This document shows, piece by piece, positions 49,975 through 56,856 of a DNA stretch of 56,856 nucleotides (its first letter is position 1; each line of letters begins with the position of its first letter). The notes beneath the pieces are model-generated. The model ran no database searches. It worked only from the letters and a program-made list of their open reading frames with translations, and was not told where the DNA came from. The stretch is from Actinomycetota bacterium. Lineage in GTDB: Bacteria; Actinomycetota; Actinomycetes; Streptosporangiales; Streptosporangiaceae. Location of the stretch: contig DAHVDE010000077.1 of NCBI GenBank assembly GCA_027313705.1, positions 1-56,856 of the forward strand, given 5' to 3'. The position numbers and the translations under genes are program-made.

Positions 49975-51507
49975 TTACAGCTCGACGGCGAACTGCGGCC
50001 CACCATCCGCATGGGCGGGCACGGTCGCGCGACGGCCGAGCAGCACCCATCCGCCCAGGGCGACCACGCCGAACAACGCCGCCTCCGCGACGAAGATTAC
50101 CCCGAACGCGTCAGCCGGGCCATGGCCGGCCGCGCTCAGGTAAAGCGACCCCAGGCTGGCCACGCCGAGCGCGAGCGCCGCCTGCTGCACGGTTACCAGC
50201 ACTCCGCTGCCGATCCCTGACAGCCGGTGCGGCACATCGGCAAGCACTGACCTGAACAGCGTCACCACGGTGATCGCCTGCGCGAAGCCGCCGACGATGA
50301 GTTCCGGCGACATGCTGAACGTCCCGATGTGCGGCCACTGCCTGATCACCTGGATCGCCAGCGCGACCAGGACCACGGACTCAGACGCCATGGCTACCGA
50401 GAGCACGCGGCCGCCGAACCTGCTGACCAGCCTCGGAGCCACCAGCGAGCCGACCAGGAATGCCCCGGTCATCGGCGCGAGCGCCAGCCCTGACCGCAGC
50501 GGCGAGTACCCGAGGCCATCTTGCACCGCGAGCGCGAACACGAACATGAACGCGCCGAACCCGGCGAAGAATGGAACGACCAGGGCCAGGCCGCGCCACA
50601 TCGAAGGCAGCCGCACCAGTGAAGGCGCGATGAGCGGGGCACCGCCACGGCGCTCGATCCGCCGCTCCACGTAGATCGCCGTCGCGGCGGCGACCGGAGC
50701 GAGCGCCAAAAGCAGCCAGGTCCAGGCCGGCCAGCCGAGTGCATGGCCCTCGGTGAGCGGCACGAGCAGTGCGACGAGCGCGACCCCGATGAGAGTAGTG
50801 CCGAGCAGGTCGACTCCGGCCGGCTCTGGAGACTTGGTGGCAGGGACGAAGCGGCGGCTGAGCGCCAGCACCACGATGCCGACAGGCACGTTGACCAGGA
50901 AGATGGGCCGCCAGGACAGGCCGCCGATGTTGGCCTGGACCAGTGCGCCGCCGAACAACTGGCCCACCGAGGCGGCGACGCCGCCCATCGACGCGTACAG
51001 GCCGATGGCACGCGACCGCCGGTGGCCGGCCAGCGTGGCATGGATGGTGGCCAGCACTTGGGGCTGGCTCATCGCGGCGGAAATTCCCTGGACGATGCGA
51101 AGCGCGACAAGCGCGCCGATGTTCGGCGCGACTCCGCAGAGGAAAGAACTGAGCGTGAACCCGGCGACCCCGATGATGAAGAGCCTGCGCCGGCCCTTCG
51201 CGTCGCCGAGTCGCCCGCCGATGACCAGCATCAGCGCGTAGGCGACACCGTAACCGGCCACGACGAGGGCAAGCATGGGCCCTGACGCATGCAGCGTGGT
51301 GCTCATGGTCGGCAGCGCGACGTTGACGATGAAGAAGTCGAGCAGGGTGAGGAACCCGCCGCACAGCAAGATCGCCAGACCGGTGCTGGTCAGAACGGGC
51401 CCGCCCGGCCGGGCAGGCCGGGCGGGACAGCGGCCCCCAGAACGACTCGCCGCGCGGCCAGTCAGAAATCTCTGCGGGGTGGGTTGGCGTTCTAGGTGAA
51501 CGGACAT
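49975..51507 (-). CDS. MFS transporter, DHA2 (EmrB/QacA) drug-efflux type
   Basis: 510 residues with about 14 membrane segments. Motif C-like FFIVNVALPTMSTTL at helix 1 and GGRLGDAKGRRRLFIIG (motif A) after helix 2 are typical of DHA2 exporters, as is SQLFGGALVQANIG-type spacing in helix 5 (VGQLFGGALVQ). The N-terminal 40 residues are basic and Pro/Gly-rich. Proton-coupled export of a toxic small molecule is the likely role. ATG 51507 is divergent from an XRE regulator over a 101-base region with repeated CCTAGTA boxes. Confidence 0.9.
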   Translation of the reverse strand: MSVHLERQPTPQRFLTGRAASRSGGRCPARPARPGGPVLTSTGLAILLCGGFLTLLDFFIVNVALPTMSTTLHASGPMLALVVAGYGVAYALMLVIGGRLGDAKGRRRLFIIGVAGFTLSSFLCGVAPNIGALVALRIVQGISAAMSQPQVLATIHATLAGHRRSRAIGLYASMGGVAASVGQLFGGALVQANIGGLSWRPIFLVNVPVGIVVLALSRRFVPATKSPEPAGVDLLGTTLIGVALVALLVPLTEGHALGWPAWTWLLLALAPVAAATAIYVERRIERRGGAPLIAPSLVRLPSMWRGLALVVPFFAGFGAFMFVFALAVQDGLGYSPLRSGLALAPMTGAFLVGSLVAPRLVSRFGGRVLSVAMASESVVLVALAIQVIRQWPHIGTFSMSPELIVGGFAQAITVVTLFRSVLADVPHRLSGIGSGVLVTVQQAALALGVASLGSLYLSAAGHGPADAFGVIFVAEAALFGVVALGGWVLLGRRATVPAHADGGPQFAVEL

Positions 51508-51532
51508 GACTCTATAGTCGTTGATCGCTTAA

Positions 51533-51567
51533 CCTAGTACCAGATGCCTGATTATCCTAGTATTAGG
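51533..51567. promoter_or_regulatory. Repeated CCTAGTA boxes between efflux gene and XRE regulator
   Basis: CCTAGTA occurs at 51533-51539 and 51556-51562, 23 bases apart (about two helix turns). The second is part of the palindrome CCTAGTATTAGG (51556-51567). Good candidate operator for the XRE protein controlling both divergent genes. Confidence 0.55.
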
Positions 51568-51608
51568 AGCACCTGGTTAGCCGAGCCGAGAGGTGAGAGG
51601 TCGGGGAC

Positions 51609-52481
51609 ATGACGAGCACGCTGGCGCCGCAGGACGAGATCCGCCGGGCAGAACTGGCCGCTTTCCTGCGCAGCCGCCGGGAACGCATCGTGCCAGAGCA
51701 GGTCGGCGTTACCCCGCTCGGCCGGCGCCGCACGCCAGGTCTGCGCCGTGAGGAAGTCGCCCAGCTCGCCGGGGTCGGCCTGACCTGGTACACCTGGCTC
51801 GAGCAGGGACGCGACATCAAGGTCTCCGAGCAAGTGCTCGAAGCGATCGCCAGGACCCTGCAACTCGACAGGGACGAGCGCTCGCACCTGCTGAACCTGG
51901 CGGGTGCCGTGGACCAGCAGGGGGTGGCGGACAAGTGCGCGGCCGTGCCACCGCAGCTCCGCGCGATGATCAAGCAACTCGAGCCGTTCCCAGCTAGCGT
52001 CGTCAACGCAAAGTACGACATCCTCGCTTATAACTGTACTTACAGTCGGCTCTTCGATGACCTCGACGCGGTTCCGCCGGAAGACAGGAACTGCATGTGG
52101 CTCTGCTTTACCGACCCGGCATGGCGCAAGGCGCTCATCGACTGGGAAGACGGCGCCACCAGGATGGTGGCGAACCTGCGCTGGCTGATGGCCGATCACG
52201 TCGCCGAGCCGAGCTGGAAGTCGCTGGTCAAGCGGCTGCGGATCGCCTCGCCAGAGTTCGCGGAACTCTGGGAACGGCATGAGGTGAGCAGCATAGAGAA
52301 CAAGACCAAGCACGTACTCAACCCGCTGGTCGGCGAATTGCGCCTGGATGCGATGAATACCTGGCTGAGCCCGCGTCCTGGCACGAGGCTGCACGTCTAC
52401 TCGCCTTCCGATGCGCTCACCGAGCAACGGCTCGGCGAGCTTCTCGCTCTCGTCGCCGAAGGCAAGAGCCACGCAGCCTGA
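51609..52481 (+). CDS. XRE-family transcriptional regulator with MmyB-like ligand domain
   Basis: 290 residues. The N-terminal helix-turn-helix reads LAAFLRSRRERIVPEQ, GRRRTPGLRREEVAQLAGVG and LTWYTWLEQGRDIKVSEQVL, the standard start of the MmyB group. The C-terminal MmyB/PAS-like domain (VVNAKYDILAYNCTYSRLF ... NCMWLCFTDPAWR) would bind a fatty acid or similar ligand. These regulators usually control the divergent transporter or oxidoreductase, here the two MFS genes. AGAGGTCGGGG precedes ATG. Confidence 0.92.
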   Translation: MTSTLAPQDEIRRAELAAFLRSRRERIVPEQVGVTPLGRRRTPGLRREEVAQLAGVGLTWYTWLEQGRDIKVSEQVLEAIARTLQLDRDERSHLLNLAGAVDQQGVADKCAAVPPQLRAMIKQLEPFPASVVNAKYDILAYNCTYSRLFDDLDAVPPEDRNCMWLCFTDPAWRKALIDWEDGATRMVANLRWLMADHVAEPSWKSLVKRLRIASPEFAELWERHEVSSIENKTKHVLNPLVGELRLDAMNTWLSPRPGTRLHVYSPSDALTEQRLGELLALVAEGKSHAA

Positions 52482-52595
52482 GTCAGCCGGTATCCTGAAC
52501 CCGTCAGGCCGCACCGGCGCGGTCATCACCGCCTCCGCCGAATTTCCGCCTGGGCCACGTGGTGCCGCGAACGCCGCGAACACTACGTCGCGGAT

Positions 52596-52610
52596 CAGAT
52601 TACTAATCTG
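52596..52610 (+). promoter_or_regulatory. Palindrome with -10-like element at the serC start
   Basis: CAGATTA-C-TAATCTG, a perfect 15-base palindrome ending 15 bases before ATG 52626. TAATCT inside it (52604-52609) looks like a -10, which would leave a leader of only about ten bases. No Shine-Dalgarno is present between it and the ATG. Looks like an operator over a nearly leaderless promoter. Confidence 0.55.
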
Positions 52611-52625
52611 GGACTGCTAACAAAC

Positions 52626-53741
52626 ATGAGCCAATTCGATATCGCTCAGACCATCTACAATTTCAGCGCCGGACCTGGAGCGCTGCCCAAGCCGGTGCTC
52701 CGCCGCGCCGCGGCGGAAATGCTCGACTGGCACGGCACCGGCATGAGCGTGATGGAGATGAGCCACCGGGGCAAGGACTTCATCGCCATCGCGGAAGCAG
52801 CAGAAACCAGGCTGCGGGCGCTGATGGACATTCCAGGCGATTACCGTGTCCTGTTTCTCCAGGGCGGCGCCACCGGGCAGTTCGTCGCCGTCCCTGCCAA
52901 CCTGTCCAGCGCGACCGGGGTTGCCGACTACGTCATCACCGGCCAGTGGGGCCAGAAGGCGTACAACGAGGCCAGCAAGTACCTGGACCGGATCAACGTC
53001 GCGGCCAAGACCAACCCGCACACTTACGTGCCGCCGCCGGGCGAGTGGAACCTGTCGGGCAGCGCCGGATATGTGCACATCACACTTAACGAGACCGTCA
53101 ACGGCGTCGTGTTCGAGACGATCCCCGACACCGGTGAGGTGCCCCTGGTTGCCGACGTGAGCTCGATCATCTTGAGCGAGCCGATCGACGTCACCAAGTT
53201 CGGCGCGCTCTATGCGGGCGCGCAGAAGAACATCGGCCCGGCCGGCCTCACGGTCGTCATCGTTCGCGAGGACTTGCTGGCTAGGACCAGGCCGCGCACC
53301 CCGGCTGTCTGGGACTGGTACGAGATGGCGAAGTCGGGCTCGATGCTCAACACCCCGCCCACTTACGCCTGGTACCTGGCCGGACTGGTCTTCGACTGGC
53401 TGGCTGACCAGGGCGGGGTGACCGAGATCGCCAAGGTCAACCAGCGCAAGGCGGAGAAGCTTTACGCCGCCATCGACGGGTCGGGCATTTACGCCAATCC
53501 GGTTGCGGTACCGAACAGGTCACGGATGAACGTTGTCTACTCCGTGACCGACGCGAGCGGTGCCGCCAGCCCCGACCTGGAAAAGAAATTCCTGGCCGAG
53601 GCCAAGGACGCCGGCCTGGTGTACCTGAACGGGCACCGCAGCGTGGGCGGCATCAGGGCCAGCCTTTACAACGCGATGCCAGAATCCGGGGTAGACGCCC
53701 TGGTTTCCTTCATGAAGGAGTTTGAGAACCGGCATGGGTAA
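52626..53741 (+). CDS. serC: Phosphoserine aminotransferase SerC
   Basis: 371 residues, class V aminotransferase. YNFSAGPGALPKPVLRRAA is the classical SerC start; HRGKDF, FLQGGATGQF (phosphate/PLP cup), and YAGAQKNIGPAG with the PLP lysine follow, then RSVGGIRASLYNAMP at the C-terminus (Arg binding substrate). Converts 3-phosphohydroxypyruvate and glutamate to phosphoserine. This is the E. coli-type SerC, not the shorter-motif type I would expect in most actinobacteria. It overlaps serA by eight bases, giving a two-gene serine operon. Confidence 0.94.
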   Translation: MSQFDIAQTIYNFSAGPGALPKPVLRRAAAEMLDWHGTGMSVMEMSHRGKDFIAIAEAAETRLRALMDIPGDYRVLFLQGGATGQFVAVPANLSSATGVADYVITGQWGQKAYNEASKYLDRINVAAKTNPHTYVPPPGEWNLSGSAGYVHITLNETVNGVVFETIPDTGEVPLVADVSSIILSEPIDVTKFGALYAGAQKNIGPAGLTVVIVREDLLARTRPRTPAVWDWYEMAKSGSMLNTPPTYAWYLAGLVFDWLADQGGVTEIAKVNQRKAEKLYAAIDGSGIYANPVAVPNRSRMNVVYSVTDASGAASPDLEKKFLAEAKDAGLVYLNGHRSVGGIRASLYNAMPESGVDALVSFMKEFENRHG

Positions 53742-54903
53742 GTTCAACGTCAAGACCTACGACTCGATCTCTCAGGTCGGGCTTGACCGCTTCAGCTCCG
53801 ATTACACCGTGAATCCGGAGATAGACCGTCCCGATGCCATTATGCTTCGCTCCTTTAACCTGCACAGCGAGCCGGTCGGCGACACCGTTCTTGCCGTCGG
53901 CCGGGCTGGAGCGGGCGTCAACAACATCCCGGTCGCCGAACTTGCCGATCGCGGCGTGGTCGTTTTCAACGCGCCTGGCGCGAACGCCAACTCGGTCAAG
54001 GAACTCGTCGTGGCCGGCCTGCTGCTTGCCGCGCGTAACCTGCCAGCGGCCCTCGCCTACGCCAGGGACCTGCCTGCCGACGACATCAAGAAGGCGACCG
54101 AGCAAGGCAAGAAGCGGTTCGCCGGCCTTGAGCTAGCCGGGAGCACGCTCGGCGTGATCGGGCTTGGCGCGATCGGGCACCTCGTCGCCAACACAGGGGC
54201 TGACCTGGACATGAGAGTGCTCGGCTACGACCCGGCGCCGTCACTGCAGACCGAGGCGCAGCTTTCTGCCCAGGTGCAGCGGGTGCGCAGCCTCGAACGG
54301 CTGCTGGCCGAGAGCGACTATGTCAGCTTGCACGTCCCGCTGCTCGACGAGACCAGGGAACTGATCAGCGCGACCAGAATCGGGCTGCTGCGCAAGAACG
54401 CCGTGCTGCTCAACTTCGCCAGGGACGAACTCGTGGACGAGCAGGCGCTGATCACCGCGCTCGACGCCGGGCAGTTGCGCGGCTACGTCACCGACTTCCC
54501 CAACGCGACGACCTACCGGCACGACAAGGTGATCGTGCTCCCGCACCTCGGGGCGAGCACGAGCAGCGCAGAGGACAACTGCGCGCTCATGATCGCGGAC
54601 GAGCTTTCCGACTTCCTGGAGAACGGGAACATCAGGTTCTCGGTGAACTTCCCTGCCGTCTCGCTGCCGCGCCGGGGTTTCACCAGGCTGACCCTGGCCC
54701 ACAAGAACGCCCCTGGCGTGATCGCCCAGTTCTCCCGCGTCGTGAGCAGCGCGGGCCTGAACATCATCGAACTGATCAACGACTGCCTCGGCGACTACGC
54801 CTACTCCATCATGGAACTCGATGCCCGCGAGTTGCCTGCCAGCGTGATCGGGCAGCTTGAGGCGATGCCGGAACTGCTGCGACTGCGAATACTCGGCGAA
54901 TAG
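53734..54903 (+). CDS. serA: D-3-phosphoglycerate dehydrogenase, short ACT-domain type
   Basis: 389 residues. NAD-binding Rossmann motif GVIGLGAIGHLVANTGADL; substrate-side VGRAGAGVNNIPV and FNAPGANANSVKELVV; catalytic Arg in LNFARDELVDEQAL and His in VLPHLGASTSSAEDN. The usual Glu-containing DVF(E) segment reads TDFPNATTY, a feature of the short Firmicutes/Gamma-type branch. A C-terminal ACT domain (LTLAHKNAPGVIAQFSRVVS) should bind serine for feedback control. ATG 53734, AAGGAG upstream, overlapping serC. Confidence 0.92.
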   Translation: MGKFNVKTYDSISQVGLDRFSSDYTVNPEIDRPDAIMLRSFNLHSEPVGDTVLAVGRAGAGVNNIPVAELADRGVVVFNAPGANANSVKELVVAGLLLAARNLPAALAYARDLPADDIKKATEQGKKRFAGLELAGSTLGVIGLGAIGHLVANTGADLDMRVLGYDPAPSLQTEAQLSAQVQRVRSLERLLAESDYVSLHVPLLDETRELISATRIGLLRKNAVLLNFARDELVDEQALITALDAGQLRGYVTDFPNATTYRHDKVIVLPHLGASTSSAEDNCALMIADELSDFLENGNIRFSVNFPAVSLPRRGFTRLTLAHKNAPGVIAQFSRVVSSAGLNIIELINDCLGDYAYSIMELDARELPASVIGQLEAMPELLRLRILGE

Positions 54904-54929
54904 TGCCAGACGTGAAATAGAGTGCCGAC

Positions 54930-56489
54930 GTGGCGAGGCCCGCTCAGGTCAATCACTTGGTCCTAACTTCGGTCATCAGGCTCATCCGCGAGCACTGGGT
55001 CGCGGCGGCGTTGCTCGCCGTCGGCCTGGTGCTCAGGGTGCTTGCCTGGATGGCCTATCACCCGGCTCTGCTGTACACGGACACGCTCAAGTACCTGTAC
55101 GGTGCCTGGCCGGGCGCGGATCCGCTCGGTTACACGGCGATACTGAGGCCGATTCTCCTGGTCGGCGACCTCGGTACCGTCGCGCTGATACAGCATCTCG
55201 TCGGGCTGGCGATAGCGGTCGCTATCTACGTGCTCTTGCGCAGGCGCGGCGTGCCGCGCTGGCTGGCCGCCATTGCCATGGCCCCGGTGCTGCTTGACGC
55301 CTATCAGCTGCAGAGCGAGCAGACGATCATGCCCGATCTGTGGTTCCAGGCCTTCGCCGTGGCCGGGCTGGTCGTGCTGCTCTGGCGCCGTCAGCCGCCA
55401 ACGTGGATGATCGCGCTCGCCGGGCTGATCTTCGGTATCTCGGCGACCGTGCGGCAAATCGGGGAGTTCCTCGTGCTGCCCGCGTTCCTCTTCGTGGCCG
55501 TGGCGATCCCGGCCAGGAAGAAGGCCACGGCCGGCGCGCTCGCCCTGCTGCTCGCATTCGGCCTACCGATCGTCACCTACAGCGCGATCTCGAAGGCAAC
55601 GACCGGGCACTTCCAGCTATCCGACGAAGGCAGCATCGCCGGCCGCCTGGCCGCTTCGGTCGACTGCGCCACCATCTCGCTGCCCGCAGACGTGCGGCCG
55701 ATCTGCCCGACTAAGACGCAGCAAGCCAACGGCGTCGACTGGCTTGAGCATTCAAGGCTTTCCCCGTTGAAGCACTTCAAGGTGCCTGCGGGCATGTCGA
55801 GAAACGTGCTGCTCTCCGACTTCGACTCGGCGGTCGAGCAGCAGCAGGTGGTCAGGGTCGCGGTCGGCATCCTGCGCGACTCGGTCCGCATTTTCGCCCT
55901 GACCAAGGACCAGGTGCCTGGCATCACGCCGATCTCGCGCTGGCAATTCCAGGCCACGTACCCGAAGTACCTGCCAGAAATCAATACCCGCCGCGACGGC
56001 CAGATCATTCTTGGCGTCCAGGTCAAGACCACCAGGCCATTCAGGTTCGAGAAGCTGAACCCGGCCTACGGCGGACGTGCGCAGGTTGACCGGCCCATCG
56101 CCGCCTTCCTGCGCGCCTACCAGTTGCGCGGCGGCTACACCCCTGGCCCGCTGCTCCTGCTGTTCACCCTGGCCGGCCTGGCTGGCTCGGTGCTGGCCGT
56201 GATCGGCCGCAGGCTGGCCGGGCGCGGCGGCGACACCGAGCGCGCCGACGAGGTGGTCGGCCTGGCGATGGCCTGCCTGCTGATCTTCACCAGTATCGTC
56301 GGCGTACTGCTGGTCTCTGACATGTTCGAGTTCTCCTGGCGCTACCAGCTACCCGCCATCGTCATGCTGCCCCCGGCAGGCGCGCTCGGCCTGTGGGCGG
56401 TCTGGCGGACGATCACCAGACAGCCAGCAGGCACCGCGCCGGAGGTCGTCGGCAGCCAGGCACAGACGGCCGAGCCGTCAACCGTGTAA
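54930..56489 (+). CDS. Multi-pass membrane protein, glycosyltransferase (ArnT/PMT)-like
   Basis: 519 residues with about ten membrane segments and an extracytoplasmic loop of some 150 residues (around 240-400). The first loop contains HPALLYTDTLKYLYGAWPG, with an acidic residue in the position used by GT-C enzymes, and RILRPILL-type spacing (AILRPILLVG). These suggest a lipid-carrier-dependent glycosyltransferase of the GT39/GT83 kind. The C-terminal cytoplasmic tail is hydrophilic. GTG 54930 lacks a clear ribosome site, so the start is uncertain. Close to serA (26 bases), possibly co-transcribed. Confidence 0.7.
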   Translation: MARPAQVNHLVLTSVIRLIREHWVAAALLAVGLVLRVLAWMAYHPALLYTDTLKYLYGAWPGADPLGYTAILRPILLVGDLGTVALIQHLVGLAIAVAIYVLLRRRGVPRWLAAIAMAPVLLDAYQLQSEQTIMPDLWFQAFAVAGLVVLLWRRQPPTWMIALAGLIFGISATVRQIGEFLVLPAFLFVAVAIPARKKATAGALALLLAFGLPIVTYSAISKATTGHFQLSDEGSIAGRLAASVDCATISLPADVRPICPTKTQQANGVDWLEHSRLSPLKHFKVPAGMSRNVLLSDFDSAVEQQQVVRVAVGILRDSVRIFALTKDQVPGITPISRWQFQATYPKYLPEINTRRDGQIILGVQVKTTRPFRFEKLNPAYGGRAQVDRPIAAFLRAYQLRGGYTPGPLLLLFTLAGLAGSVLAVIGRRLAGRGGDTERADEVVGLAMACLLIFTSIVGVLLVSDMFEFSWRYQLPAIVMLPPAGALGLWAVWRTITRQPAGTAPEVVGSQAQTAEPSTV

Positions 56490-56681
56490 CCGGCGGGAGG
56501 GGAAAGGCGGTCGCATACGAGCAGGTTGCGCGGCAATACCCGAGATCAGGGCCAACCAACTGGCTACGCCGGACCCAGATCGCGGTTGCGGTCGCGGACT
56601 ATCGCTGCGCGCGGCGCGTTGCACTTCTGCCCAGAACGAGCGAGGCCGAGAAGGTGGCCGAAAACGATTTCGGAACGGCGC

Positions 56682-56856
56682 TCAGCCGAGAACTTCGGGA
56701 GTACGCTCGGATTTGCTATCGAGCCGTCGGCCACGCCAGACGTAAATAGCCGTCGCCCCGGTGACCAGCGCCAGCGCGGCCAACTGATACTGGGGTGCTG
56801 GCGAGGATGAGGCGGTGTTTATCAGCACGATCGCCGCTGCGATCCCGGCGACGGCA
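56682..56856 (-). CDS. Membrane protein, C-terminal part only (runs off the window)
   Basis: 58 codons from the right edge to a TGA at 56682. Two hydrophobic stretches (AVAGIAAAIVLINTA and YQLAALALVTGATAIYVW) are followed by a basic tail (RGRRLDSKSERTPEVLG). This is the end of a multi-pass membrane protein, perhaps an APC-type permease, but the piece is too short to name. It converges on the glycosyltransferase-like gene across 192 bases in which I see nothing else. Confidence 0.6.
   Translation of the reverse strand, partial: AVAGIAAAIVLINTASSSPAPQYQLAALALVTGATAIYVWRGRRLDSKSERTPEVLG

Noticed and set aside
56393-56749. 118-codon plus-strand frame at the end of the window
   Set aside because: Its first part lies in another frame of the membrane glycosyltransferase-like gene and its end is antisense to a membrane-protein C-terminus.

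Overview
The window is high-G+C DNA with tight, often ATGA/GTGA-overlapping operons. Gene content is that of a filamentous-type actinobacterium: SARP/BTAD regulators, a PspC/NarL two-component cluster, DUF1707, DUF222-HNH, an MmyB-type XRE regulator and an actinobacterial family-A exonuclease/polymerase. I cannot name the genus. No tRNA, rRNA, CRISPR array or intact insertion sequence was seen.

Layout. (1) 84-3897: a GNAT/acyl-CoA-synthetase-like fusion lacking the core of its ATP-grasp domain, then a secreted protein closed by a strong hairpin. (2) 3984-11797: a [NiFe]-hydrogenase maturation locus. hypF is on the plus strand; facing it on the minus strand are yceI, a SIS-HypC fusion, a second SIS protein, hupD, hypC, hypD, hypE and hypA. 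No hypB and no hydrogenase structural gene is present. (3) 12166-16629: a Bax1-I membrane protein, an epimerase with a G-quadruplex next to its start, a metallophosphoesterase and a family-A polymerase. (4) 16651-30744: one long minus-strand tad/Flp pilus operon: lipoprotein, secreted protein, cpaB, tadZ, tadA, tadB, tadC, flp, two TadE-like genes, tadG, and two tandem paralogues that join an outside LysM domain to an inside SARP-type winged-helix/BTAD module. A divergent SARP/NB-ARC regulator follows. (5) 32978-40291: crotonase, two aldo-keto reductases, amidase, and an EsrSR-like PspC kinase/regulator cluster. (6) 40314-48626: an accessory, eroding stretch holding a truncated amine oxidase, a prolyl aminopeptidase, a VOC protein, HNH, a DUF6788 remnant, a Rieske dioxygenase pair, a collapsed two-component system, an ABC ATPase scrap, an alpha/beta hydrolase and a TetR gene reduced to its two ends. 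(7) 48750-56856: two MFS transporters with a divergent XRE regulator, a serC-serA pair, a membrane glycosyltransferase-like protein, and the end of another membrane protein.

How genes work together. The hyp genes would build the Fe(CN)2CO cofactor (HypF/E make cyanide ligands, HypC/D assemble, HypA delivers nickel, HupD clips the large subunit) for a hydrogenase encoded elsewhere. In the tad operon TadA/B/C power assembly of Flp and the TadE/G minor pilins. The LysM-SARP proteins could sense the cell wall and signal to DNA; that is inference.

The most notable signals are the SIS-HypC fusion, the paired transmembrane LysM-SARP proteins inside a pilus operon, and a recurring pattern of scars: at least five genes with clean internal or terminal deletions and many short (12-20 bp) tandem duplications, several of them placed exactly on start or stop codons.
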